Part shown: piece after piece, positions 48,201 to 60,631 of the stretch | Layout: every line of letters begins with the position of its first letter | Numbering within the stretch: the first letter of the stretch is position 1 | DNA from: Anastatus disparis | Taxonomy: Eukaryota; Arthropoda; Insecta; Hymenoptera; Eupelmidae | Assembly (NCBI GenBank): GCA_017163975.1 | Contig: JAFFSR010000374.1 | Location: 10,001 to 74,000 of the forward strand | Length of the DNA stretch: 64,000 nucleotides | Reading direction: 5' to 3' | The notes under the pieces: model-generated | Database searches by the model: none | What the model was told of the DNA's origin: nothing | Seen by the model: the letters and a program-made list of their open reading frames with translations, nothing else | Position numbers and translations under genes: made by a program

Positions 48201-51200
48201 TACTGGCAACTTTTGCTTTATAGTTATCGCTATTGTTATGCAGTCATTACCATTGTTTCGTACTATTAACTATAGTTTTCTAGTATATGCTATAGTTATG
48301 TAGTGATTACTATAGTTATGTAGTGACAACTGTAGCTTTATAGTTATCGCTATTGTTATGCAGTCATTACTATAGTCTTGTACTATTTTCTATAGTTTCG
48401 TAGTATAAGCTATAGTTCTGTAGTGATTACTATACTTATGTAGTGACAACTATAGCTTTATAGTCATCGCTACTGTTATGCAGTCATTACTATAGTTTTG
48501 TACTATTAAGTATAATTTTGTAGCATAAGCTATAGTTATGTAGTGATTACTATAGTTATGTACTGACAACTATAGCTTCTTGGTGATCACTCTTATTATG
48601 CAGTCATTACCATAGTTTCGTACTATTTACTATAGTCTTCTAGTATAGACTATAGTTATGTAGTGATTAGTGTTATGTAGTGACAACTAGTTATATAGTG
48701 ACAACTATAGCTTTATAGTTATAGCTATTGTTATGCAGTCATTATCATAGTTTTGTACTATTCACTATAGTTTTGTAGTATAAGCTATATTTATGTAGTG
48801 ATTACTATAGTTATGTACTGAAAACTATAGCTTTATAGTTATCGCTATTGTTATGCAGTCATTACTATAGTTATGTGGTTATCGCTATAATTATATCGCT
48901 ATCACTACAGTTCATAGTAATTACTATAGCTATGTTGTGATTACTATACTTATGTAGTGACAACTATAGCTTTATAGTTATCGCGGTTGTTATGTAGTCA
49001 TTATTATAGTTTTGTAGTATGAGCAATAGTTATGTAGTAATAACTATGATTATGTACTGGCAACTATAGCTTTATAGTTATCACTATTGTTATGCAGTCA
49101 TTACCATAGTTTTGTAGTATTTACTATAGTTTTGTAGTATAAACTATAGTTATATAGTGATTACTATATGTATGTAGTGACAACTATAGCTTTATAGTTA
49201 TCGCTATTGTCATGCAGTCATTACTATAGTTTTGTAATATTAAGTATAGTTTTGTAGAATAAGCCATAGTTATGTGGTGATTACTATAGTTATGTTGTGA
49301 CAACTATAGCTTAATAGTTATCGCTACTGTTATGCAGTCATTACTATAGTTTTGTACTAATAAGTATAATTTTGTAGCATAAGCTATAGTTATGTAGTGA
49401 TTACTATAGTTATGTACTGACAACTATAGCTTCGTAGTTATCACTTTTATTATGCAGTCATTACCATAGTTTCGTACTATTTACTATAGTTTTCTAGTAT
49501 AAGCTATAGTTATGTAGTGATTACCATAGTTATGTAGTGACAAATATAGCTTCATAGTTATCGCTATTGTTATGCGGTCATTACTATAGTTTTGTACTAT
49601 TTACTATAGTTATGTAGTATAAGCTATAGATATGTAGTGATTACTATAGCCATGTACTGACAACTATGGCTTTATAGTTATCACTATTATTACGCAGTCA
49701 TTACCATAGTTCTGTACTATATACTATGGTTTTCCAGTATAAGCAATAATTATGTAGTGATTACTATAGTTATGTAGTGACAACTATAGCTTTATAGTTA
49801 TCGCTATTGTTATGCAGTCATTACTATAGTATTGTAGTATTTACTATAGTTTTGTAGTATAAGCTATAGTTATGTAGTGATTACTGTAGTTATGTAGTGA
49901 CAACTATAGATTTATAGTTATCGCTATTGTTATGCAGTCATTACTATAGCTTTGTACTATTTACTATAGTTTTGTAGTATAAGCTATAGTTATATAGTTA
50001 TTACTATATTTATGTAGTGACAAGTATAGCTGTATAGTTATCGCTATTGTTATGCAGTCACTACTATAGTTTTGTAATATTTACTATGGTTTTGTAGTAT
50101 GAGCTTGTTTTGTAGTGATTACAATAGTTATGTACTGGCAACTATAGCTTTATAGTTTTCGCTATTGATATGCCGTCATAACCATAGTTTTGTACTATTT
50201 ACTATAGTTTTCTAGTATAAGCTATAGTTATGTAGTTATTACGATAGCTATGTAGTGACAACGATAGCTTTATAGTTATCGCTATTGTTATGCAGTCATT
50301 ACTATAGTTTTGTACTATTTCCTATAGTTTTGTACTATTTACTATAGTTTTGTAGTATAAGCTATAGTTATGTAGTGATTACTATAATTATGTACTGGCA
50401 ACTTTTGCTTCATAGTTATCGCTATTGTTATGCAGATATTACCATTGTTTTGTACTATTAACTATAGTTTTCTAGTATAAGCTATAGTTATGTAGTGATT
50501 ACTATAGTTATGTAGTGACAACTGTAGCTTTATAGTTATCGCTATTGTTATGCAGTCATTACTATAGTCTTGTACTATTTTCTATAATTTCGTAGTATAA
50601 GCTATAGTTCTGTAGTGATTACTATACTTATGTAGTGACAACTATAGCTTTATAGTCATCGCTACTGTTATGCAGTCATTACTATAGTTTTGTACTATTA
50701 AGTATAATTTTGTAGCATAAGCTATAGTTATGTAGTGATTACTATAGTTATGTACTGACAACTATAGCTTCTTAGTAATCACTCTTATTATGCAGTCATC
50801 ACCATAGTTTCGTACTATTTACTATAGTCTTCTAGTATAAGCTATAGTTATGTAGTGATTAGTGTTATGTAGTGACAACTAGTTATGTAGTGGCGACTAT
50901 AGCTTTATAGTTATAGCTATTGTTATGCAGTCATTATTATAGTTTTGTACTATTCACTATAGTTTTGTAGTATAAGCTATATTTATGTAGTGATTACTAT
51001 AGTTATGTACTGAAAACTATAGCTTTATAGTTATCGCTATTGTTATGCAGTCATTACTATAGTTATGTGGTTATCGCTATAATTATATTGCCATCACTAC
51101 AGTTCATAGTAATTACTATAGCTATGTTGTGATTACTATACTTATGTAGTGACAACTATAGCTTTATAGTTATAGCGATTGTTATGTAGTCATTATTATA

Positions 51201-53447
51201 GTTTTGTAGTATAAGCAATAGTTATGTAGTAATTACTATGATTATGTACTGGCAACTATAGCTTTATAGTTATCACTATTGTTATGCAGTCATTACCATA
51301 GTTCAGTAGTATTTACTATAGTTTTGTAGTATAAACTATAGTTATATAGTGATTACTATATGTATGTAGTGACCACTATAGCTTTATAGTTATCGCTATT
51401 GTCATGCAGTCATTACTATAGTTTTGTACTATTAAGTATAGTTTTGTAGCATAAGCCATAGTTATGTGGTGATTACTATAGTTATGTTGTGACAACTATA
51501 GCTTTATAGTTATCGCTACTGTTATGCAGTCATTACTATAGTTTTGTACTAATAAGTATAATTTTGTAGCGTAAGCTATAGTTATGTAGTGATTACTATA
51601 GTTATGTACTGACAACTATAGCTTCGTAGTTATCACTTTTATTATGCAGTCATTACCATAGTTTTGTACTATCTACTATAGTTTTCTAGTATAAGCTATA
51701 GTTATGTAGTGATTACCATAGTTATGTAGTGACAAATATAGCTTCATAGTTATAGCTATTGTTATGCAGTCATCACCATAGTTTTGTACTATTTACTATA
51801 GTTTTCTAGTATAAGCTATAGTTATGTAGTGATTACTATAGTTATATAGTGACAACGATAGCTTTGTAGTTATAGCTATTGTTATGCAGTCATTATTATA
51901 ATTTTGTAATTTTCACTATATATTTGTAGTATAAGCTATATTTATGTAGTGATTACTACAGTTATGTACTGACAACTATAGCTTTATAGTTATCGCTATT
52001 GTTATGCAGCCATTACTATAGTTTTGTACTATTTACTAAAGTTTCGTAGTATAAGCTATAGTTATGTAGTGATTACTATAGTTATGTACTGACAACTTTA
52101 GCTTTATAGTTATCGCTATTGTTATGCAGTCATTAGCATAGTTTTGTAGTATTTACTATAGTTTTGTAGTATAAACTATAGTTATTAAGTGATTACTATA
52201 TTTATGTAGTGACAACTATAGCTTTATAGCTATCGCTACTGTTATGCAGTCATTACTATAGTTTTGTACTATTAAGTATAGTTTTATAGCATAAGCCATA
52301 GTTATGTAGTGATTACTATAGTTATGTACTGACAACTATAGCTTTAAAGTTATCGCTATTGTTATGCAGTCATTGCCATAGTTTTGTAGTATTTACTATA
52401 GTTTTGTAGTATAAACTATAGTTATATAGTGATTACTATATTTATGTAGTGACAACTATAGCTTTATAGTTATCGCTACTGTCATGCAGTTATTACTATA
52501 GTTTCGTACTATTAAGTATAGTTCTGTAGCATAAGCCATAGGTATGTGGTGATTACTATAGTTATGTAGTGACAACTATAGCTTTATAGTTATCGCTAAT
52601 GTTATGCAGTCATTGCTATAGTTTTGTAGTATTAACGGCAGGCTGGAGTAGAACCTAATACCGACAGAGTAACAATTGAGTTGTTTGTTATTTACTGAAG
52701 TATTAATCGGTGTATCTTCCAAATAATGGTTGATCGCAATAGATATTATTATTATGAATATCTATGCACAAGAAAAAAATAATCTACCGATTTGTTTTTG
52801 AGAAAAGTAAGGAACGCCGAAGTAAAAGATTATGTTTATAATATTTTCGCGTTCCTTACTTTTCTCAAAAACAAAGTGATAGATTTTTTTTTTCTTGTGC
52901 ATAAATATTTGTAATAATAATATCTATTGCGCATAACCTTCAATTTGCAGATACACCGATTAATACTTGAGTAAATAACAAAAATGCCAATTAGACAAGG
53001 AAAGCGAATCTGGCCTGCTCTTAAGTATAATTTTGTAGCATAAGCTATAGTTATGTAGTGATTACCATAGTTATGAACTGACAACTATAGCTTCGTAGTT
53101 ATCACTTTTATTATGCAGTCATTACCATAGTTTCGTACTATTTACTATAGTTTTCTAGTATAAGCTATACTTATGTAGTGATTACCATAGTTATGTAGTG
53201 ACAACTATAGCTTCATAGTTATCGCTATTGTTATGCAGTCATTACCATAGTTTTGTACTATTTACTATAGTTTTCTAGTATAAGCTATAGTTATGTAGTG
53301 ATTACTATAGTTATGTAGTGACAACTATAGCTTTATAGTTATAGCTATTGTTATGCAGTCATTATTATAGTTTTGTACTATTTACTATAGTATTCTAGTA
53401 TAAGCTATAGTTATGTAGTGATTACTATAGTTATGTAGTGACAACTA
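45213..53447. repeat. Three-level satellite: 20-bp units, 120-bp monomer, about 1.6-kb higher-order repeat
   Basis: CGCTATT recurs at 45301, 45421, 45541, 45661, 45781, 45901 and 46021: a strict 120-bp period. Each monomer is six 20-mers, such as TACTATAGTTATGTAGTGAT, AACTATAGCTTTATAGTTAT, CGCTATTGTTATGCAGTCAT and TACTATAGTTTTGTACTATT. Rare variants mark a higher order: GATTAGTGTTATGTAGTGAC at 47071, 48665 and 50857, and CGCTATAATTATAT at 47289, 48883 and 51075. Both series have spacings of 1594 and 2192 bp (difference 598, about five monomers). The array ends abruptly at the Maverick-like copy 2. Confidence 0.95.
52636..53020. mobile_element. piggyBac-type foldback MITE (TTAA target) inside the satellite
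   Basis: 385 bp with ends CGGCAGGCTGGAGTAG and (complement of the right end) GAGCAGGCCAGATTCG. It is flanked by TTAA at 52632-52635 and 53021-53024, with the satellite continuing seamlessly outside. The arms pair over about 190 bp (AGTATTAATCGGTGTATCT, CAATAGATATTATTATTA, TTTTTGAGAAAAGTAAGGAA). No coding capacity. Confidence 0.85.
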
Positions 53448-53630
53448 TATATATAGAAATATACAATTTAACATTTATACTTTTTAATATATTAGAGGGG
53501 ATTAGGATTAAAAGGTTTAAAAGGATGAATAAAACGAATTATTTTATAAATGTATTATGTTATATTTGCATAAATTTTACATTTTTATAAATTTAACGAA
53601 GTACAATATTTCATTAATATAAAATATTTA

Positions 53631-54436
53631 TTACGCTAAAATTTTAAATAAAACACTCGAAGATATGGAGTTAAGGTGCAAAACAATTAATTTATTATAG
53701 ATAATATTGAAATAATTTCCAATAAAATCATTTTTCAATACAGGTAATATTTTACTTTTCAATTGTTCAGATTCAGAGTTTATGTAATGTTTTATGAAAA
53801 TATCAGTTATAGGAAAAACAGAATTTTCATCAAAAACACTGCACAATTCTTTGACAATAGTTTGGTTACACACTGATACGGCACCTTTAAAATGTTCATT
53901 TATGCGTATACACTCGTCAATGCAGGTTGTCAAACAAAGAATGCCTTCAAAAGAAGTCTTTTGCATAACTATCGCTGAAGTATAGAGTTTCTTCTTTTTT
54001 ACAGTTCCTGTTTCATGTTGATGATTTTCTGAAGAGTTCGGTATATTTTCTGTATCTTCCTTATCCAAAATTATAGCCCTGGAGTTGTACGCTGTGGTAA
54101 ATGATAGAGTTATTCCAGTGAAAGAAATTTTTTCGTTTTGAGTTGTAAAATCTTCGTTACTCAAATAAGAATTTATATTTTCAAAATACATTTTAAATTT
54201 TCCCCAAGCTTCCAAAGAAAATGTAATACCAAAAGATGTTTGGTTAATTATTTTAATTACACACTCAAAACTTTCATTTTTTGTGATGCGAGACCGATAA
54301 CAATTTTTTTAGTATACGAAGCGTTCAAGGGGTAAACACTTGAATGTAATGGATGATTTGTAGCTTCTTCTCTTGAATTATAAGATGCCATTTTAATGCG
54401 CTTATTAAGTTGTGAACTATAATTTTCACTAGTCAT
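53631..54436 (-). pseudogene. Gene 1 of the Maverick-like unit, unknown function (copy 2)
   Basis: Homologue of the split gene at 13344-18357, here uninterrupted. It starts at 54436 (MTSENYSSQL) and ends at 53631 (SSVLFKILA). A tract near 54278 has one A less (on the minus strand) than copy 1, which shifts the frame after the first roughly 55 codons; the rest is open from 54215 to 53631 (194 residues). Predicted cytoplasmic or nuclear, no membrane segment, one basic KKKK patch near the middle. Family not recognised. It diverges from the polymerase gene across a shared intergenic region, suggesting co-regulation; that is inference. Confidence 0.65.
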
Positions 54437-55466
54437 TTAAAACAATTCTTTATATAAAAATTCGATACTGAAAAATCACAATATGACAGAAAAATAGTAT
54501 GTTTCTTAAATGAAATCTTTTGACTTTATGACACAAGTAAACGAAATACACGAGTTTAAATACTTTAGTTATATACAGTTATGTGTGTAGTAGAAGGGTT
54601 AGTGAATAGGATGAGTGAAAGTTTGTTAGTAATTAGTGAAAACTATAGAAGAAAACTATTAGTAAAATCTATTAATTTCCACAAATGAAATCATATGCTA
54701 TTTGTGAGTATAAGTTAATGACATTTTTATCAGACTGAGTCACAGTTTGAGTAAATACTTCACAAATGTAAGATAAAAAGGGTAATTAAGGCACTTGAAA
54801 GGATTGAAACATTTTATCTTTCGTTATTATTATCTAAGAAAGTTTTCGTTATGTGTTTAAAAATTCCAAAACATATATTAATACTTTGAATGCATAAGTA
54901 AAATTTCTACTCATAACAAAAGATTTTGTTATACAACTTAATATAATGATAAACTTAATACCTTTGAGTGTACTGAAAAAGGTCGCAGGTAGTTACAAAG
55001 CGTTTCGGTAATTTCTTTTCGAAAGACCCTCCCTCTTATTTGTTAATTCTTTAATTTTATTAGTCTCCAGGTAATTCTATAGGAGGAAAACTAAATGAAA
55101 AATCGTAGTATAAGAGAAACTAAATGAGAAATTATTAGACACTTTGAGTTTAGACTTCTTTCAAGTGCCTCATATAGCTACTTTTGTACGGTGTACTTAT
55201 TTTGAGTTTTCTAAAACTATACAAATATAAATTTTAAATACAGATATATTTTACACGATTAAAAATAAAATGATTTTGTTTTAATTATTATTGTTTAGTA
55301 TTTTTCTTTTTAAAACTACTTTTGCACGGTGTACTTATTTTGAGTTTTCTAAAAGTATACAACTAAAAATTTAAACGTCGATATATTTTTACTTAACTAA
55401 AAATAAAATAATTTTGTTTTAATTATTATCGTTGTTTAGTGTTTTTCTTTTTAAATTGAGTAAAAA
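54437..55466. promoter_or_regulatory. Divergent intergenic region with a duplicated promoter block (copy 2)
   Basis: Nearly identical to 18358-19388. The same two blocks lie before the polymerase ATG, at about 55180-55313 and 55315-55466, each with the ACGGTGTACTTATTTTGAGT word. Preservation of both blocks in both copies shows that the duplication predates the split of the copies. Confidence 0.5.
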
Positions 55467-56178
55467 ATGGCATTTGTAGATTCTTGTATTTACGTAGTTT
55501 ATAATTCTGCATTGAGCAAAGCAAAAATTGAAGACCGTGAGCATAAGGAAAGGGTAGTTCATCTAAAAAATGAAGCGGCTTGTTTAGATAGATTTGCTGT
55601 ACAAATTGAGCTTTTCGCCAATGCAAAAAAAGAAGAAGAAAAATTGTCTGTTAATAAACGTAAACGTAATTTAATAAACATAGCTACACAACGGTTTGTT
55701 GAATTTCTAAAAACTAGGAATTTACGATTTTTAACAAAATTATATTACACACACAAATCAAATTTTGAACAAAATCTAACATTATTAAAAGTTTTGGTTA
55801 GTGAAATAAAGAGAAGAAATGCACAACACGATGAAAGTGCTCGAGCTATCATGGAAGTGTATGAAAAAATAATCGACGGTAAGTTTTTATACACAACTAA
55901 AAAAATAGTTCCTAATATTTTTAATTTATTTTTTTTACTTTGAATTTCTAAAAATATTAAAAGAAAAAAGTTTAACGTGATAAATATTTTCAGAAAATCA
56001 ATTACCGAAGACACCTCATCCTCAAGAAGCCAATGCATCTTCTAATATCGATGACAGTATTTCGTTTTACGGTGAGTTTTAAATTATGAACAACTTTTAT
56101 TTACATAAATAATTTTTCCTTTCATTCATATGTATATATATATATATATGGACATGTGTGTATACATATATATTTGCG

Positions 56179-56569
56179 TACACCAATACATTTATTCATA
56201 TATATATTTTGTAGCGTATTTATGTGTAAAATTATGAATTTAAAATCATATCTCCTTACTTCTATTTAGTAACAATTTTCTGTACATTTTTAGATCCTGA
56301 ACAAACAAATGATGACGCACTACTCGCAGACATGATTATCGAAGCAGACGAAACACACCAGACAAATCGTAAGATTGATTTTGTTTTTCTAAAATACAAA
56401 TATTATGAATTTTATAATAAACTTAATATATTTTCCTACATATATTTAATAATAATTTTTAAACTTTTAGAAAACCGACAACCATTTGATCATGCACCAT
56501 CTGAAAATATGATGATCGCCGAAAATAAAACGCATCTCGCCAACAGTAAGTTTTTCTTTTTTTTAGTAA

Positions 56570-56630
<61 letters not shown>

Positions 56631-56695
56631 GAACGTGTATTTATTTTCCTAAATTTTTCTTTTTTATATTAATATATTTCTTTTAGTAATAATAT

Positions 56696-56750
<55 letters not shown>

Positions 56751-59534
56751 TATATGAACACGTATTTATTTTCCTAAATTTTTCTTTTTTATATTAATAT
56801 ATTTCTGTTCATACGTTTGCAGATATTCAAGTTATAACAGCTGAAGTGCATAATCCTGATACTCATGATCCTGGAATGTTGGTTCAAAATTTATCACAAA
56901 TCAGCATAAATGAACAAAATTCAACCGATGAGCCTGCTATTATTCAAAATGGGTTTGGAAACTTAGAGCAGATTGATGATGTGGGGGACGATGACGGTCT
57001 CGTCGTTCTAAATGAAAGCGTTCCTGATCCTTCTAGACAAAATGACGTAGAGAATTCAACACCTCGTACTCTGAATGGTGAGTGTTTCATAAAATTATGG
57101 GAAAATGAATCAGTTTACGCGAGGTTTAATATCAGCATCCGCGAAGTATGTTTGAAATTTCGTACCGATAACAAAATTAACGTAATAGCTTTAGAAACGG
57201 GTATTAGAAATTTATTTGAATACATAACACACGAATACGAGAGAAATGATTATGTTATTATTTCAATATCCACCGATTCTCTACCAAATGGCGCGATTAA
57301 TGTTTTCAAGCGTATGCGTGATTATATTTTTGAAAATCTATGGGAAATTATTAGCAGAATTGCTCAGAGCGCTCGCGAGTTCCGTATAGACGGTACCTTT
57401 CTTATACAGATCAAAAATTATCACGAACCTACCGGTAGAGGACGCACTAAAACACTTCAATTTGACTCTTTTAAATCTCGCTCAGTTATTAGAATAATCA
57501 ATGAAGATTCCAAATGTTTACCGCGAGCGTTAGTAGTAGGTCTTGTTCACGCGGAAAAAATGGCAAGTGGTGAAGCCTGTTCGGAAGAAGTCAAAAAGCT
57601 TTGGGAAAACGTGAGAAAACCCAATAGTAAATCACAATTAGATTTAGCCGAAAAATTAATTAAAAACGCTAAAGTACAAATAAATCCGGCAATTGGCTGC
57701 GGTATCAACGAAATTACACAATTTCAAAATTATCTTGGTGAAAAAGATGGTACAGCCGTTGTTGTTTACGAACAAGATCGCGTCGGTACCGGTGAAAAGC
57801 CAATTTTTAACGGTTATAAAATATTAATAGAGAAGAAAATAAAAATTTCGCGTACGTTAAATATTTTGTATAACCCGGAAGAAAGTCATTTTGACACGAT
57901 AACTAACATAACAGGTGTAGCAATGTACGATTATTTTTGTGTGCCGTGTAACAAAGGTACTAATCGTTTGGGACTCCACAAATGTCCGTCAAAATGCGAA
58001 ACATGTAAAGTTATTGGTATTTGTGATAAAAATGTCGATTTAGTTAAGTGTTCTCAATGTTTATTTACTTTTTATGGACAAACATGCTTTGAGAACCATA
58101 AGAAAGAAGATTCATATAAAAAGAATTTAGCCGTTTGTGACGCTGTAAAAAAATGCAGTTCGTGCGAAAAATTTATTTCTGTAGAATATGGGAAGCATAC
58201 ATGTGGTAGTTATTACTGCGCTACTTGTGTATGTACGCGTCCTTATAACCATAATTGTTTTATGTCGGTTGGTAAAAAAAAAAATTCAGAGTCTAACGAA
58301 AATCCTAATTACGCATTTTTATTTTACGATTTTGAAGCCACACAAAATAAACAAGTAGGTAGTAAGAATGATACATTCGTGCATGAAGTCAATTTGTGTG
58401 TTGCACAATTGTGTTGTGAAAGATGTATTGATTCGTCAATGGATACACCGTGTTCATTTTATGGTGGTAGAGAGACATTGATTTTTAAAAATAACGTTGT
58501 GAAAGATTTTGTAGATTTTATATTAAAACATGACCGGACGAGGCCTAAAAGTATTAAAACACTAATTTGTATCGCGCATAATAGCAAGAGTTATGATGGG
58601 CAATTTATTTTAAAATATTTAGTAGAGAATACAAAGATAACGCCGCAAGTTGTCATGAGTGGTACAAGCATAATGCTTATGAACCTCAATAATCGCGTAA
58701 AGTTTATAGATAGTTTAAATTATTTTCATATGTGGCTCTCGGATTTACCAAATGTTTTCGGTTTCGAAGCTAGTGTAGTAAAAGGTACTTTTCCTCATTT
58801 ATTCAATACGAAAGAAAATGAAAAGTACATAGGTCCCATGCCAGCCGTAGAATTTTATATGCCCGAAATAATGAGTGTTTCCGATAAGAAAAAATTTTAC
58901 GAATGGCATGAGTGAATGACTTTACAGAATTACGTATTCAATTTTGAGGAGGAAATTTTAAAATATTGTAAGAGCGATTTTGACATTTTAAGAATGGCTT
59001 GCTCCTTATTTAGAAAAAGTTTTTTGGAAGTTGGGGATATATGTTCTTTTAATGAAGCTACCACGATTGCTAGTGCTTGTTCGCGTATTTTTAGGAAAAA
59101 TTTCTTAAAACCTGATGTAATCGGTATAATACCACCCGGTGGGTATCGTAAAAAAAAATACACACTCGCGTGAAGCGTTAGAATGGCTGATTTCTAAAGA
59201 AATAGAAACAGGTCATGATATAATTCACGTTGGTAAAGGCGCGGAATTTAGATTACCGGAAAATATTTTAGTTGACGGTTATTTTGAAGATGTTGAAAAT
59301 AGAGTTAAATATGTTTACCAGTATCACGGGTGTTTTTGGCATGGTTGCTTAATGTGCTATCAGGGCGAGAAACGGGTTAAAAAATTAGAAGCTTACGGTG
59401 ATACTCATGAGGAACGTTACCAAAATACTGTTAAAGTATCGGAACTTATAAGAGAACGAGGTTATGTTTTGACTGAAATTTGGGGCTGTCAATTTCTAAA
59501 ATTAAAACGTGATAATATAGAATTAAATCAAAGT
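56179..59534 (+). repeat. Left arm of a large palindrome (at least 3.36 kb)
   Basis: Reverse-complement match to 60632-64000, including introns and TA tracts. The arm ends at 59534, in the word AATTAAATCAAAGT, where the two copies diverge. The spacer of about 1.1 kb is 59535-60631. Confidence 0.93.
56575..56745. repeat. Two (TA)n tracts inside the last polymerase intron
   Basis: About 56575-56628 and 56699-56740, separated by a duplicated word (TATTTATTTTCCTAAATTTT occurs at about 56638 and 56763). The mirror copies are at about 63420-63492 and 63559-63602, with different lengths, as expected for microsatellites. Confidence 0.8.
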
Positions 59535-60385
59535 ATAATTAATAACCCTTTGTTATTAAATGACGTTTTGAACCCTCGAGATGCTTTTTACGGTGGACGG
59601 ACAGAAAACACTGTTTCTTTTGTAGAAATTAAAGAGGGAGAAACGATAGATTATGTAGATATTTGTTCATTATACCCTACGTTTGTAAAATTGGAAAATT
59701 TCCGGTTGGACATCCTGAAATTTATGTCGGTGAAAAATGTCATATGTTGACTGGGAAATTATTTAATATTGATAATGTAGAGGGTCTTTTTAAATGTCGG
59801 GTTCTCCCTCCTCGGTCATTATATTTACCAGTGTTACCTGTCCGTATGCATAAAAGGTTAATGTTTCCTCTATGTCGAGCATACTGCGAAGAATTAAACA
59901 GTAACGACTGTCAACATGAAAATATCGCGGATAGAGAGTTCACGGGTACTTGGGTATCGGACGAAGTTAAAAAGGCCGTTGAATTAAGTTATCGAATAAC
60001 TGCTATTTACGAAATATGGCAGTATAAAATGGTTCAATATAATTCGAAAGATAAACAAGGGGGTCTTTTCGCGAAGTATATTAATACTTTTTTGAAAATA
60101 AAACAACAGGCTAGCGGCTGGCCTTCCAATTGCGAAAACGAACAAGCACGTGCCGCGTATATTGAAGAATATGAAGAAAAAGAAAACATAGTGCTGGATA
60201 AGGATAAAATTAAAAAAAATCCAGGGTTACGTTTTCTCGCGAAACTTTGCTTAAATTCATTTTGGGGTAAATTTGGGCAGCGAGATAACTTAGGTACTAC
60301 GGAAATTATTAATAACGGTCAAAAATCAAGCGAAATCGTTGGTGGCTCTGATAAAGAATTGACAAATATATTGCCAATTAACTAA

Positions 60386-60631
60386 GAAGCTTTTTACATT
60401 ACTTGGCGTTTCAAAGAAAACGAATACAAACCAAACACCATGACAAACGTAGCTATAGCAGCATATACTACAGCTCAAGCGCGCTTAAAATTGTACACGT
60501 ACTTGCAAAAATTAGGGAAACGGGTTTTATACTCTTACATATCTTTCTAAAACCTTTTTCATTTTATTAAATTCTTTTTCACTATTTTTGTCTTTTCTTA
60601 AAATTAGTAAATCGTGAAACACTCGGTGTAA
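60386..60631. other. Palindrome spacer: polymerase remnant and unknown sequence
   Basis: After the TAA at 60383 the polymerase frame is still readable to about 60528 (EAFYITWRFKENEYKP, TAQARLKLYTYLQKLGKR), then stops at the point where motif C should follow. About 60540-60631, read on the minus strand, is a frame rich in Lys/Glu (RKDKNSEKEFNKMKKVLERY) of unknown identity, possibly from another part of the same element. Confidence 0.5.

Larger units (their letters stand above)
55467..60530 (+). pseudogene. Protein-primed DNA polymerase B-like gene of a Maverick/Polinton-type element, broken
   Basis: Five exons inferred from GT-AG sites: 55467-55878, 55994-56071, 56294-56368, 56471-56545 and from 56823. 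All junctions are in the same phase. Exon 1 is coiled-coil-like; exons 3 and 4 are both 75 bases and resemble each other. The large exon has a CLPRALVVG motif (about 57520-57546), a Cys/His-rich region (about 57940-58270) and the exonuclease motifs FYDFEATQ (about 58322), AHNSKSYDGQF (about 58575) and YCKSDFDIL (about 58963). The palm follows: DICSLYP (59658-59678) and LNSFWGKFG (about 60250-60275). Breaks are an in-frame TGA at 58913, a 9-A run near 59150 that shifts frame, a further shift near 59690, a TAA at 60383, and loss of everything after about 60525, including the DTDS catalytic motif. It would have copied the element genome from a terminal-protein primer. Confidence 0.75.

Noticed and set aside
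45213..53447. Satellite as a remnant of a gene or of a telomeric TTAGG array
   Set aside because: No open frame of note, strict 20/120-bp periodicity and no TTAGG units.
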